Below, one piece after another: positions 1 to 11,995 of a stretch of DNA of 64,000 bases (position 1 is the stretch's first letter; each line of letters starts with the position of its first letter). The notes below the pieces were generated by a model. The model was not told where the DNA came from, made no database searches, and saw only the letters and a list, made by a program, of their open reading frames with translations. A program made the translations under genes and the position numbers. Source of the DNA: Sabellastarte sp. h YS-2021 (taxonomy: Eukaryota; Annelida; Polychaeta; Sabellida; Sabellidae); contig OZ024933.1 of the NCBI GenBank assembly GCA_964017235.1, positions 60,432,255-60,496,254 on the forward strand, read 5' to 3'.

Positions 1-152
1 AACCAGTACATATAGTTCGCTAGGGTTCTGTACTGTAAACTGCCGACCAACGGCAAGCAACTACCAGCTTTCCCACTTACGGCCATGACGGGGATCGAAC
101 CCCGGCCGCAGAGGTGGGAGGCTAGAGTGTTACCACTCTGCCACCGTGGCCC
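1..152 (-). mobile_element. tRNA-derived SINE, cut by the window edge
   Basis: On the - strand the unit starts at 152 with a tRNA-like head. Box A is TGGCAGAGTGG, and box B (GGTTCGATCCC) lies near 93-103. After the head comes a body containing GGTCGGCAGTTTACAGTAC. The 3' tail is outside the window. Near-identical copies lie at 2177-2403, 11553-11742 and 14512-14741. Confidence 0.8.
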
Positions 153-164
153 CTTCCTTCAACG

Positions 165-530
165 TCAAACCGGATAGCCAAACTTAAAAGTGCATATAAC
201 TCACTTATTATTGGTCCTGGAGGTTTGAGATGATAAACCTACCTATAGGAAATCATAGGCTGGAAATCTTTTGGTGTGGTTGGTTTTGACTTTGGGCCCC
301 TCCTTCAAGGTCAAATGAGGATAAGCAGATTTAAAAGTGGTTATAACTCACTTATTATTGGTCCTGGACTTTTGGGATGGTAAACCAACCTATAGGAAAT
401 CATGGCTGGCATCTTTTGGTGTGGTTGGATTTGACCTTGGGCCCCTCCTTCAAGATCAAACGAGGATAGACAATTGGTCCTAGAGGTCTGTGATGTGAAA
501 TTAACCTATTGGGAAATCTTTTGGTCTTCC
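165..530 (+). repeat. S1 tandem repeat, ~148-bp monomer
   Basis: About two and a half diverged monomers share TAACTCACTTATTATTGGTC and GACCTTGGGCCCCTCCTTCA. The period, measured between copies of TAACTCACTTATT, is about 150 bp. Related monomers resume at 1311. Confidence 0.75.
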
Positions 531-1310
531 TGAAATGAACACTCCTATTATAAGTATTTACCTACAGATAAGTTGTGTCATAAATTCAGTTCTGACAAGT
601 CATAGCTTATGTGTAAATGACTAAAGACACAATACACATGTTATTGTAACACATCTTACAATCACATGGAAATTGCTTTTTCATTTGTCATTTTGAAATG
701 TTTTGCAGTTAACTCTATTTTATGTAATTTATGTAATTTTATGTGATTACATTTACATGGTGTGGACAAATTCTTTCTGTATACAGATCCATGCAAACTT
801 AATAGTGGATTCAACCTTTTCTTTGCACTCACTCAATGAGAATTTGGAGAAAAGACACTGTTGTATATATACCTCAAGGATGAAAAAACATGTAGCCTTG
901 TTCAGGTGCACAGATTGTTTCAGTTGAAATCACCATTTTAATCACCTTTTTTATATAGGACCAGTTTGTGGCATTGTCTGATGGAATATTGGTGATCAAT
1001 GTGCCCAGGTGAATACAAATAATATTTAACAAGTCCCTATAATAACAGACATTGCATCGTATTCAACTTATTTCCTGTAATATGCCACAGTACATTGTAG
1101 AAATACTATCATGTATTACTGACATTATCTACAGATAACAGTGCTTTCAGATAATTTGTTTTCTTAACACCGGACACATATTTTTGTTAATGAAAATGAT
1201 GACCTATGATATTATAATTGCTTCATTTTAAAGCTGTAGAACTGTTTTTGAAATAAGTAAGGTTAATTGCTGGTGATTTATATTTGCAGTAATCTTGATC
1301 AACCATCCTA
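531..1310. other. AT-rich spacer, no gene seen
   Basis: A 74-codon open frame at 703-927 has no recognisable domain and an AT-driven composition. Nothing else supportable was found between the two S1 blocks. Confidence 0.5.
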
Positions 1311-1738
1311 ACCTGTAATGACAAATTTAAAAGTGTTTATAACTCGTTTATTATTGCTCCTAGAGGTTTGCAATGTGAAACCAGTCTATAGGAAATCATG
1401 GGATGGGAATCTTCTGATGTGATCAGATTTGACCTTGGGCCCTTCTTTCAAGGTCAAACGAGGATAGCCAAAGTTAACAGTGCTTATAATTCACTTATTA
1501 TTGGTCCTAGAGTTTTTGCAATGTTAAACCTACTTGTTAGAAATCATGGGCTGGGAATCTTTTGATGTGTACAGATTTGACTTGGGTTCCTCCTTTAAGG
1601 TCAAACAAGGATAGGCAAAGTTAAAGGTGCTTTTAGCTTGCTTATTATTGGTCCTAGGGTTTGCAATATGAAATCAACCTATGGGAAACCATAAGCTAGG
1701 AACCTTCTGATGTGGTGAGATTTGACATTGGGCCCTGT
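1311..1738 (+). repeat. S1 tandem repeat, second block
   Basis: Three diverged monomers have phase marks near 1339, 1486 and 1633, a period of about 147 bp. Each contains TTATTATTGGTCCTAGAG-like and TTGACCTTGGGCCC-like segments. Confidence 0.75.
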
Positions 1739-2176
1739 TTAGAGGTATACAGTTATAAGTAGAAACTTTGGGAAAGGGTAAGACAGTTGTAAAGTGGAGT
1801 ATAAAATCCAGATGTTAAATGTATCAGTTTATGGGAATGATCTCCCCTTGAACTCTAAGATCCTTTTATAAAGGTAAATAGCAGTAGTTAAATCTTGTGA
1901 ACAAAACCATATACATGTGCCTTTATAAATGTGTGTGTGATTATACAATAAATAAGAAAGATATAACTTTATATATAACTATCTGTAATATATATATTAT
2001 GTAATAATATATACATCGGAACTATAAACATGGTGTCAGGTGTGTGACTATTATGGAGGAATACATCTCATAATAGGATACAAATAGTGACAACAGGATA
2101 TAATACACAGTACAATCAAAATATTCAGTAAGGCTTTTTTCTTAATATCCCTCTTCCAGCTCCAGTGGAGGTGAAT
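1739..2176. other. AT-rich spacer
   Basis: It includes a TATATA-rich tract around 1970-2010. No gene or recognisable repeat was seen. Confidence 0.5.
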
Positions 2177-2403
2177 TTATTTTATTTGGGGTTTTACGTC
2201 GCTTTCAACACTGTACAGGTCATATCACGACGGGTAGTTGGAAGGGCAGAGGAAACCAGTACATAGAGTTCGCTAGGGTTGTGTACTGTAAACTGCCGAC
2301 CAACGGCAAGCAACTACCAGCTTTCCCACTTAAGGCCATCACGGGGATCGAACCCCGGCCTCAGAGGTGGGAGGCGAGAGTGTTACCACTCTGCCACCGT
2401 GGT
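2177..2403 (-). mobile_element. tRNA-derived SINE, near full length
   Basis: It shares the tRNA-like head (box B GGTTCGATCCC) and body with the copy at 1-152. It continues into the conserved 3' part GATATGACCTGTACAGTG and CGTAAAACCCCAAATAAA. The end is A/T-rich without a long poly-A. This is the most complete copy for defining the family. Confidence 0.82.
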
Positions 2404-2767
2404 CAGTGGAGGTGAAAGGGGACTTACTTAGTAATTGGACATTTTTCAAAGATCAATGGGAAAATTACAAAGTTGCCACTGGACTAAGGGAGAAATGAAA
2501 GAATGTAAGGGTTGCAACTTTAAGATCTGTTATGGGTAGACTTACTCCAAGTCTTTGTATTTATATCCATCAGTAACTAGAACAGTTAAATTTAAACTGG
2601 AAACTTACAAGAGTTCATCATAGCACAAGCATTCTGGAGGGGGATAGTCTCTGAAAAAACGGGCTGGTAGTTTCTCCAAAGGTCACACAGTACCCATATA
2701 GTACACAAAAGACAAAAGGACTTGGTGAAAGTCTATGTTATGGGTAGAGATTGTTTTAGAATCTTAA

Positions 2768-3163
2768 AAAATCTGCAAAGATATAGCAAAGTACATAAAG
2801 GCACTAGAAAGTTATTTCAAACCAACACAATATGAGATTTACAAACAGTACATGTTCTACTCATGTGATGAAGGACCCAATGAAAATGTGGATCACTGGG
2901 TTATCAGACTGAGACAACTTTTAAAGTCTTGGAACTTTGAAGCAATGATTGACAGTTTGTTGAGAGACCAAGTGGTTGTGGGGATGAAATACAAGGCCGC
3001 AAGAGCACAGATGTTTAGAGAGAAGGTAGTCAATCTAAATAAAGCAGTTGACATGCTGAGAGCTAGTGAAGTAGCTGCTCAACATATAAAGGAGATTGAC
3101 CAAGGGACATCTGAGGAAGTGGTATCACTCTGCATTGTCCAGTACGCATCCACATCCTTGTGA
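2768..3163 (+). pseudogene. gag-like fragment of an LTR (Gypsy-type) retrotransposon
   Basis: An open stretch of about 130 codons starts right after a TAA at 2765 and ends in TGA. It contains ESYFKPTQYEIYKQYMFYS, then DHWVIRLRQLLKSWNF and a segment with RDQVVVGM and VDMLRASEVAAQHI. That order (F..R.Q...ES.D.F...L..L...C.F / RD.IV.G / L..A....R..E) is characteristic of invertebrate Gypsy gag capsid regions. No zinc knuckle, protease, reverse transcriptase or LTR was found next to it, so it is an isolated broken remnant. Confidence 0.6.
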
Positions 3164-3440
3164 ACAACTTCTCCAAAAGTACACAGCCCAGAGGCATGCT
3201 GTTATATTTAAAACATACCTTGTCTGTCGAGGATGATAAATTGTTCAAGGCATACAGATTGGTCTGTTCATCTGTTCCCCATAGCTGTTAGAAGAGATGT
3301 ACCCCCACCCAAAGTGTGAAAACTTCAACATTTTATTTCTGTTTTTCTCCTTGACTATGGAAGGGATTTATCTCTTAACTTGGATATATGTACTAGGCTG
3401 CAAGTAGATTCCCTTGCATGAGTATCAGGCCCAGATCTTT

Positions 3441-4135
3441 GTTAATTAATTTTAATAAATTTTTAAAATAACTTTTTAATGCATTATAATTCATGAAATC
3501 ATGCACTAACTCACTTATAACTTAAAAAGTATTGCATTTACAGAATTTTGTTAAACTATGTTATTCAGCTACTTTTCCATAGCTACAACATGGTGAGTAA
3601 CTTCGGAACCTTTCCCAATAGCTAAGTGAGTATTAGCTACTTCCTGACTTTTCAGCAACTTCCATAATGAGTAAAAGTGCTTGTAAATTAAAAGCTATTG
3701 CATTTCCAGAATTGTGTTTAAATATGTTATTTGCCTACTTTTGGGTGAGCTATAACAGTAAAATTGTAGACCTGTACCTCATTGCATAGCTGAACAATAG
3801 CTACTTTCAGGTTCTCACTGTTGAGTAAATTGGTTGTAACTTGAAAACTATTACATTTAAAGTTTTTTTAAAATTTGTTATTCATCTACTTCAGGGTATA
3901 GCATAGTGACTCTGCAGAACTGTAGCTCGGTATTTTCGGGTTTTCACTGTGGAGTAAATCACTTGTAACTTGAAAACTATTTCATTTATGGAATTTTCTT
4001 TAAATATGTTATGCACCTACTTTTAGGCAGCTATAAGATAGTTAAATTTGCAGACCTATAGCTCATTGCATAACTGGGCAACCTGTGTGTCCTTTTATAC
4101 TTTCACTTCTACTTTGTAACTCAAAACACAGTAAG
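3441..4135 (+). repeat. S2 repeat, old diverged monomers
   Basis: About five monomers carry the S2 landmarks in order: TTATTCACCTACTTTTGGG, then GCAGACCTGTAGCTC, then TGAGCAATAGCTACTTT, then GAGTAAATCACTTGTAACT. The - strand of the 30.5-35.3 kb array has the same order, so this is an old relic of that family. Confidence 0.7.
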
Positions 4136-4739
4136 CCGATACAGAACCCATTCACAGGCACTGATTGCTTGTTTGGTTTTAAGGTCGCTCTTGTGACCCT
4201 AACATAATCGTTTCAGTAGAATTTCTTTTCAACAATAACATTTAACTCTTCACATTGGTCCTATAGCACTTAATATAAAATTTCTAAGCTGTAGGGATGC
4301 TTTGTTTTTGTGTACAAAAACTTTTGTCTAGTTCACAAGAATATTTTGGACATTTTCAAATTTGGCAAAAAATATTTTGTTGATGTATATTAAAAGAACT
4401 TTCGATATTTGCATGGTGGAAGTGAACTAGAAGCTAAGTAGTATTGCCTTAACCCGAGTTAACCACATTAAAGACAAAAAATGTTATTGGAATTTTATTA
4501 CCCAGGCTTTGGACACTGTGTTTTGGGGGCATTTTCATACATTTGCAATAATAAAAGTACATCAAAACCATAACAAACCATATATCACCAGATTCATGTT
4601 TGCTTAAACAACATAAATAGATGCAAGAAAAATAGCATAAGTTAACTGACAGCCAGATATGTGTCTGAGACACCTTATTTTCATAATTGTCCCATTTAAC
4701 TGAGAATGGGTGTTTTGGTTTTTGTGTCATGGCATATTT
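4136..4739. other. No gene seen
   Basis: Unique-looking AT-rich sequence. A 93-codon frame on the - strand (4449-4730) shows no domain or exon boundary that I trust. Confidence 0.4.
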
Positions 4740-5190
4740 TCAAAGCTGTAGTTCCATAGTTACATGAGTAACAACTACTTTGATAGTTCAGCTTTGAGTG
4801 AGTGACTTGTAACTACAAAATTATTTCGAAATTTCAGCTGCTGTCTTGAATTTTGGCGGACATGGAAAATGTCTCAAAACTGTATGAGATAGAGCAAATT
4901 TTGGATCCCCAGGTACTAAGGACTACTCTTTTGGTACCTCTGAAAATTTTTTTCAGCTTTCCCAACTTTCAACTGCGATCTTGAATTTTGGCAGAAATGG
5001 AAATGTCTTTGATCTTATAAACTGAAAGAGATTTTGGACAAATTTTGGACCCCCAAAGTACTAAGGAGTACTCCTCTAGAAATTTTGTTACTGATTTTTG
5101 GCCGCCATCTTGAATTTAGGCAGAAAAGGAATATGTCATTTTTTTCGTAAATCATAAGAAATAGAGCGACTTTGGGCAGATGCATGATCT
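4740..5190 (+). repeat. S2 monomer followed by S3 repeats, diverged
   Basis: One S2 monomer (to about 4830) is followed by two to three S3 monomers. S3 is marked by GAGATAGAGCAAATTTTGGA, GGTACTAAGGAGTACTC-like and GCCGCCATCTTGAATTT-like segments. The same S2-then-S3 order occurs at 60410-61690. Confidence 0.65.
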
Positions 5191-5879
5191 ACTTTCTTAA
5201 GACAGTATTCTTAATGATTACTCAGATCAATTAACTCCAGGACACTTAATATTATTTTGAACACTTTTATCCACAGTACTTCTGAAAATACTATTGCTTT
5301 AATACATACTGTGTAACAATTATTTTATTAACATAAAGGCTGTGTCATGATTGTATTACCTAAACTAGGTACCAATATTAATCTTCAAAGTTATCAATCA
5401 TAACCCACCCACCCCCAACACCGCAAACACACATTCCAGTATCCCTACGATATGTCCTTCAAATTAATATTTCTGTTCCCATTCTTGTTTCTACCAAGAA
5501 TATTCTATCAACATGTATTTGCTTAGTTTAAAAAGGACAATACAGTGGCAGTTTAGTGATTGAGCTATCACCTCTGTATTCGAGGGTTTGAAAACAGCAC
5601 AGGTCAACATGCGGGATTCATTGATGGTGTGTCCAGATATAACCTGAGCTGTTAAAAAGAGAATGGCAGGAGTTTTCCATGGCTGTATTGCCTTCTAATT
5701 ATTTGTACCCTTTGGGATAAAATGATGTAAAAGTTAGGGCTGAACCTAGGAAAATATAGGGAACTAACTAATTAATAGGGAACTAACTAATTAATAAAAT
5801 GGTTGAAGAATTATTAGACTGCTTCTTGCTAATATGTCGACTGGGGCATATAAATTATTATTGCCTGATATAATTTGGT
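5191..5879. other. No gene seen
   Basis: A short tandem duplication of GGGAACTAACTAATTAATA is present near 5758-5797. Otherwise featureless. Confidence 0.5.
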
Positions 5880-6240
5880 CAGTCTCATCAGAGGCTCTGA
5901 CACCCTTAACCAAGTCAGAATTGTCAAATGTTATCTATATGATCACCTGCTCTAAGTGTAACATGTACTATGTTGGTGAAACAAATAGAGCGCACAAAAA
6001 ATGAATCTATGAACAAAGATCATCAGTTCAAAAAGATGGACAGCCAACGCCAGTGTCACGTCACTTTAAAAGTGATGGACACAGCCACAGAAACATGAAG
6101 TTCTCAGTGTTAGAGTGATGTACACCAAAGTTTGAGTCCTCCAACACAGGCGCAGGTGAACTGAGCTATGCTGGATATTCAAACTAAACTCTCTAGCCCC
6201 CTAAGGCATCAACCAATTTGTGTGATTTTCTCTGAATATT
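5880..6240 (+). pseudogene. Penelope-like element remnant, GIY-YIG endonuclease region
   Basis: In one frame the DNA reads NVIYMITCSKCNMYYVGET followed by NRA. This is the C-x2-C-x3-YYVGET signature of the GIY-YIG endonuclease at the C-terminus of Penelope-like elements. After an in-frame stop it continues with HRSSVQKDGQPTPVSRHFK and DGHSH...MKFSVLE, also typical. Stops and frame breaks show it is dead. No reverse transcriptase was recognised upstream. Confidence 0.7.
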
Positions 6241-8303
6241 ATCCGGATGATCAAGCACTCAATAATTCACCCTTCTATTTTTCTCTCTAATTAATAAATT
6301 AGTTCCACTCTCTAAAGGTGCACTGCTATAATTGCTGTTCTGTGCAACAGATAAATGAGAGTCTAAAGAGTACCTCAGTTTTCAGAGATCATGCACGCCT
6401 AGAAGCTGACCTATTGTAGACAATTGAAAACAATATTACCAATGAGCTTTTATCAAGGACACAAGATACCCAAAAATAATAATTGCACCAGTTAACCTGG
6501 TTGGACCGTCACCAATGATATCCATCTTTTTCCTGCCATTAAACAATTAGTGATTCATAAACAGGGATTAATAGAATTCAGCAGAGGCCTTGATCAGGAC
6601 GGCCTCCTTTCTTGAAAGCACAAAAATACTAAATGCTTATTCACATGCATGCGATCAGAGAAGGATAAAAGCTTGTTAGCAATGCTATTTCTAGACCAAG
6701 CGTGTGACTGATTTCACTTAATAGTAAAAATACTCCTGAAACACAGATGTTTAACAGATATTTAAGGGAGAAAAATAATCGCATATTGCAAATTATGTGG
6801 GTTTTCTGTTTGTCTTAAGACAAAATAAATTGCACTTACTAAACACTTCTGTCCATTAGCGATTTGTGTATTGGATTCGTAATAAGTTTTTTAACTTCAG
6901 CTGGAGACACAAAATATGGTGGACAGCAGAGATGTAAACATAAAATGTATGAGCAATGATATCATTAAATGTAGAAATTACCACACAATTGTGAGCAAAA
7001 GTGAAACAAAGATACATGTTTTGCCATTTTTGCCTTGAAGTAGCTGGGCATTTCCACTTACAAACACTTTAAGATACATTTTAAATTATCAAGATATTTT
7101 ATACTGCGATCTCCTCCCCACCTCCCAATGGTATAAATTGAAATTTTAGCTAAAAGGTATTTTTACCGATTCTTCATTTTTTAAGAATTCAGAATTAATT
7201 TTCACTAATGGCTAGTTTCTACTTTAGATATTAATCCAGATCTAAAATTTTACTAGGAATTTATTTTCACTACCCAAGGTCATTAGATGAAGCAGCCAAA
7301 TTAAGTAAATATTTCATCTTATACAGTATTTTTCAACCATGATTTTATTGTATGGCTCAGACCCATATGGAATAAACTTAGGCAATATACTCAGAGACGA
7401 GCATTCTTTATATAAAACAAAATTGTTAAAAAAAACTTCGGAATCAGGCCCAAACATAAGGAAGTATTGATTATTTTAATTTGGGATCTATGTTTTATGC
7501 TGACAATGTCTTCTTAGAAAATTCAGTTGAGAGAAATATTTCCAACCTTAAAAAATACAGAAGGTCCTTAAATGCCCCTCGACTCTCCCTATGATAATGA
7601 TTTTGTTTAATTATCGCACTGAGTTCCCCTTTGTGGGGAAGATATTGCGCTTGCAAAGCAGTAGATTAGATTAGATTAGATTAGAAGGTGTCTCAGGAGA
7701 ACTGCCATGAATATTTAAAGACATGGTATAATATAATATAATTTTTTGCACTTTCTTGTTTTAAAGCGACAATGCAAGTCCTGTATTGTTCTTCCTTGTC
7801 TATTGTGTGATTGAAGACATTGTCACACAGTTCAAGCATAACACTGACATAGTCCTACCTGATAATGTAGGCTTGGCTTGGGAAAGTGGTATCAATTAAC
7901 ACTCTAACCCCAAAGTAACAGCTTATACCTCTGCTCCACATTTACGACTTACATCTTGCTCCCAACTGCTATGCATTTTAAAGGTCACTTTTAACACTAT
8001 AAGCCTCGACCATTATCATGCATTATTCAGGGGATTTGACCTTCGACCAATCTTCTCTTAGGACAATATAACTCCACTCTATTTTTAGAAGAGTGGACAG
8101 GATTAGTTATAACACTTTGAAGATTAGGCATAGTATCCAAAAATTTAGTTGTAATTGCCTTGTGGTTGAAAAGTTAAGTCATCAATACTCGGAACAGAAA
8201 TAATCACGTGCAAAGGTTTTTAAACATTGTCCAAATTTTGTGATTACAAACTGGACCTTCACAAGTAAAGAGATAACTCGTACAACCAATAAGAATTCAA
8301 TCA
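6241..8303. other. Intergenic; degraded repeat tails only
   Basis: 6345-6600 may be a continuation of the Penelope-like remnant but is too decayed to call. A (GATTA)n tract at 7663-7685, preceded by a GC-richer segment with GATATTGCGC, looks like the tail of a LINE copy. No coding exon was recognised. Confidence 0.45.
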
Positions 8304-8770
8304 AGAATTCTAATTCTAATAGTATTTTTATAGCGCTTAATCTCCATCCAAAGACAGACTTCAAGCAAACGAAACAGAAAAAAGTAGAAAACTAAAATCA
8401 TTAACCTGAGACATAGCAAGGGTTAGCGCCATGGAGAGAAACTGGAAAAAGCAGAAATTAGGGTGGATATGCTTGTGCAAAGAGATAGGTTTTGAGCTTC
8501 TTCCCGAATGAGTGGAGAGAAGTGACGAAGCATACATCATCAGGCAAATCATTCCAAATCTTTGGAGGATCATAAGAAAAGCTGAGGCCAAAATGTTTAG
8601 AAGACTTGTATATTTGAGTGGCAAAGTGTGGGACCTCAAGGAAAGGTACAAAATATTTTGGATAACCACTATAGGAACTTGTACACCAGTAAGGCAGTCT
8701 TAAGAATGTATTATAAGTGCGGTAGGGCGACAAACTCATGACAGTGTAACAGATGTACAAGCTTCTTTTA
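8304..8770 (-). mobile_element. 5'-truncated LINE (CR1/L2-like), 3' end of ORF2 and 3' UTR
   Basis: On the - strand the end of an open frame reads SYDPPKIWNDLPDD followed by SLHSFGKKLKTYLFAQAY. This is the common C-terminus of many animal non-LTR reverse-transcriptase proteins. Downstream comes a short 3' UTR with GGAGATTAAGCGCTATAAAA and a tail of TTAGAATTAGAATT. The same C-terminus and tail recur on the + strand at 57955-58262. Confidence 0.75.
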
Positions 8771-8989
8771 ATGCAGAGAAATAGACCATCAAGAAATCAT
8801 AACAGAATTGCAACAGTATCCGTCAGTCAGAGGGAAATATTGTCAGGAATTTATTCACAAACAAGAGTAACTTAATGACCTTCCATTAGCGCTATAGCAC
8901 CTTGCATGCAAGTCATTCTTAAAGAATTCCTGAGGGGTTTAAAAGTGCATAAAGCTTCAGGCGAGGGTTTGGCATTCCTAGGCAGTACT

Positions 8990-9420
8990 TGTACTTAGGA
9001 TGTAGAACTACCATTACTCTTCTCTTACAATTCTTCACTGGTTACCTGCGGAATACCAAATCATTTTAAGTTAAGCTACATACTTACCTTCCCTGAACAT
9101 TGGTTAATCTACTTACACCTTGTTGAACCCCATTAACTGTGTCATCCTGAATAAATGAACAACCAAGAGCAGTTTCCAAACTGCTACCCCATGTGACCGG
9201 AAAAAGTTGCTAGCTGAGGTTGGAGCCTGAAAAAAGCATTCACAGTACTACACAAAAACCTAGGACCTATCTCTTCAGACTTGCATTTCCATAAGCTAAG
9301 CCATTCTCCACTCCAGGTGCCCCAATGATGATTTATCTCTGATGGTGATCAAAGATGACCCATTTCTGTCTCGCACTTAATTTATTCAGAAACCGAGTGC
9401 CTTAGATGATGTCTGTATAA
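8990..9420 (+). mobile_element. Degenerate LINE 3' fragment
   Basis: One frame reads LTILHWLPAEYQIIL (the LHWLP motif upstream of the LINE C-terminus). After frameshifts, KPRTYLFRLAFP and a stop follow near 9295. It belongs to a related but different and older LINE than the copy at 8304-8770, in the opposite orientation. Confidence 0.6.
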
Positions 9421-10540
9421 ATTGCTCTAGTATAATAACAATATTAATCATATACATAAGCTGTTATAAAATTACTATTATTACAATCTTTATCTGCTAC
9501 TTCATGCATAAGCTACTATAAAAATATCATCAGTTAGATTGATTATAGTCTTTGTTATTCTTAGTTATTTATTATGCTTTGGTAGATGTGTTTACTAATA
9601 GGGAAAATTAAAAATAAAATGACACAATGAACCATATACTTGCTATGACTAAAGAACGCGTGCTATGACTAAAGTTATAAAATTTGCTTTGGCCATCGAA
9701 GTCAAATTTTGGGGTTATATAAGCTGAGATATAACCTAATTTGCTGATGACACTTTTTTCTCAGGGGAATTGTAAACCCTTTTCTACATTCGGACACCAT
9801 ACACAGAAGGCTCAGCTGTGACAGCTTCTGACTCTCTGACTTTTGAGTTGGCACAACCTACATTGCAAAAGTGTGAATCAGTCTCAATAATAACAGTAAT
9901 ACCATTGGTCCTTGTTTATTTATTGGTGATAAGTTGCAGGAAAACAATCCCCTGTACCTCCCTCTAATGAAAGTAGGTGAAAACTGCACTTAGCTGAATG
10001 ATTACTTGATTTGATCATTGATGCAGTGTGTTATCATTTACTCCTAATACATATATATAATGTTAAACGTTGGATTTACTATACCTGATAAGGCTTTCCT
10101 CCTTTTCTCAATGCAATTTTTATTAAATAACTCTGAACATTCAAGCAACAACCTTTAGGCCTTCTTTCAGCAAAAGCCCCTTATAACTATGTATTCTACC
10201 AATATAACCTTGCCCCCATCATTCCTATAGTTAAGGAATCAGGGGACCATGGTTAAGTTAAATGAAACCAAGATTAAGGAACGATACTGGGCTTTATATA
10301 CTTTTGAAAACAAGTAGTGACCAATAAAAACACAAACCCCAAAGGTAATGCTGCAAAAAAACACACCATAACATGAATCTTTCCACAGAGCAGGTTCCTT
10401 GGCTGAGCTGTTTGTATTTAAAAAGATGCTCTCGGTGCGACCATCCATCTTCTCATTTCTCCCCTTTAATTTGTTTGCACTTAATCAATAAACTACATAC
10501 TTTCATTGTAGTTTCAATATAATCTTCTGTGTTGCCACCT
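9421..10540. other. No gene seen
   Basis: AT-rich. A short direct duplication of TGCTATGACTAAAG occurs near 9640-9675. No supportable exon on either strand. Confidence 0.5.
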
Positions 10541-10770
10541 TTTGTGAGCAATAAGTAGAAAATATTTGTGATAAATAAGGAACAAAATTCTGAAGACTTG
10601 ATCTAGATCTGGATCTAGATCATCTTTGAGGAGGACCGTGCCATGGATAGACCCCCACCTTCTGTGAAAATATGACCAAGATCTAAGTATAGTTTTCCAG
10701 TTATGCATACAGACAAACCAACAGACAGACTGATCCGATTACAAAACCCTTATCTTCCCTTTTGAGGGGG
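10541..10770 (-). repeat. Dispersed repeat fragment related to S5
   Basis: It contains GATCTAGATCTGGATCTAGATC and a tract of CAGACAAACCAACAGACAGAC. The GATCC-rich core and the ACAAAC/CAGAC tail recall the S5 units at 23-27 kb and 40-43 kb. A further trace lies near 10970-11010. Confidence 0.45.
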
Positions 10771-11414
10771 TGTTGGTAACAATGAAATACATTTCGTGCT
10801 TTTCAGTTTGACCTGCACGTGAAATAGATCCAGTAAAATTATGGTTTGATATTATTACCGCAGAAAACATAAGTGGCAAATACCTTCCGAAACTGGAATT
10901 TATCATAGAGCACAAATTTCTACAGGGGGCAGGTTATGAATTTTTTTTTGTATTCAGACTATGATCCAGATCATTCCCAAGATGTAATCAGTACTAATCA
11001 CTTCTTCCTTTGGCTAGGGCCTGCAAACACAAATCATAGAGATCTGTTCATTGCTTTTGGAGTAATGTCAACCATAAGGCAAAGGTGTCTGAAAATACAT
11101 TGAAAGTAGGATGTTTCAAAATTCAGGATTTTCTATGTATCCAAAATATGGCAAACAAACCAACACAGTATAAAACAAAATCGCCTTAGACGAAGCAGCA
11201 ATATCATCTTTTCAACTGCACAAATGACTGGCAATGAACTTTGTATAGATGCCACTTTCAATTATAAACAACCTTGTGGTTGTTTTATATATTGACACAG
11301 GCGACAGACTAAATTGGAAAATCTTATTATAAATCAAGTTATTCTCTTGATCTGTCTTGTATTCTCTCGCATCATGCTATCCAAGATTCTAAAGTGTTTA
11401 CGTTTACATGCATA

Positions 11415-11552
11415 TGAAACGAGGTGAGTGAGTGGGTGAGTGAGTACCAATCAGTTCTTTTCAAGAGTAGTACTGTTTAAAGGTCCGTTAAGATCACCAG
11501 TGAGTGAGCGAATGAGTGATGAATGAGTGAGTGATGAGTGAGTGAGTGATCA
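11415..11552 (+). repeat. (GAGT)n microsatellite
   Basis: Interrupted GTGA/GAGT tetranucleotide repeats run in two blocks, ending directly at a SINE tail. Such microsatellites often seed at SINE 3' ends. Confidence 0.7.
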
Positions 11553-11742
11553 TTTTGGTCATATCATGATGGGTGGTTTAATGGGCAGGGGAAACCAGTA
11601 CATACAGTTGGTCAAGGTTCTGTACTGTAAACTGCCGACCATCGGTAAGGAACTACCAACTTTCCCACATAAGGTCTGGGCTTTGAAAAGTAGACCTCAG
11701 ACGTGGGAGGTGAGTGTGTTACCACTGCGCCACCGTGGCCCC
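11553..11742 (-). mobile_element. tRNA-derived SINE, diverged
   Basis: This is the same family as 2177-2403. The head is degraded in the box B region, and the 3' tail is missing where it meets the GAGT microsatellite at 11552. It lies head to head with a second SINE type at 11767. Confidence 0.75.
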
Positions 11743-11766
11743 TAACCATGTCACCCAAAGGTGAAT

Positions 11767-11995
11767 GGGGGGCTCGGTGGTGTAGCGGTTACAGTTCTGG
11801 CCTCCAACCTCTGAGGTCGCCAGTTCGAATCTCGGGCCGGGTGCCTCATGTTGGAAAGTTGGTAGTTACTTGCCGATGCCCGATGGTTTACAGTGCAGTA
11901 TGCACGGGTTTCCTCCACCTATAAAACTACCCGTCGCAATATGACCCTGGCTGTTGAATGTGACGTAAAACAACAAATAAATCCAAATAAAATAA
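11767..11995 (+). mobile_element. tRNA-derived SINE, second type
   Basis: The head reads GGGCTCGGTGGTGTAGCGGT (box A), then CAGTTCGAATCTC (box B). The body ends CAATATGACCCTGGCTGTTG then ACGTAAAACAACAAATAAAT. The GACCCTGGCTGTT...ACGTAAAAC tail is shared in outline with the other SINE type, so a common 3' domain joined to different tRNA heads is likely. Confidence 0.78.

Noticed and set aside
85-152. tRNA gene on the - strand with good A and B boxes
   Set aside because: The same head recurs at 2177-2403, 11553-11742 and 14512-14741 with a constant SINE body, and the acceptor stem pairs poorly beyond five bases. It is a SINE head, not a tRNA gene.
8361-8703. Additional overlapping frames on both strands over the LINE 3' end
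   Set aside because: Only the 8458-8760 - strand frame matches LINE protein; the others are shadows.
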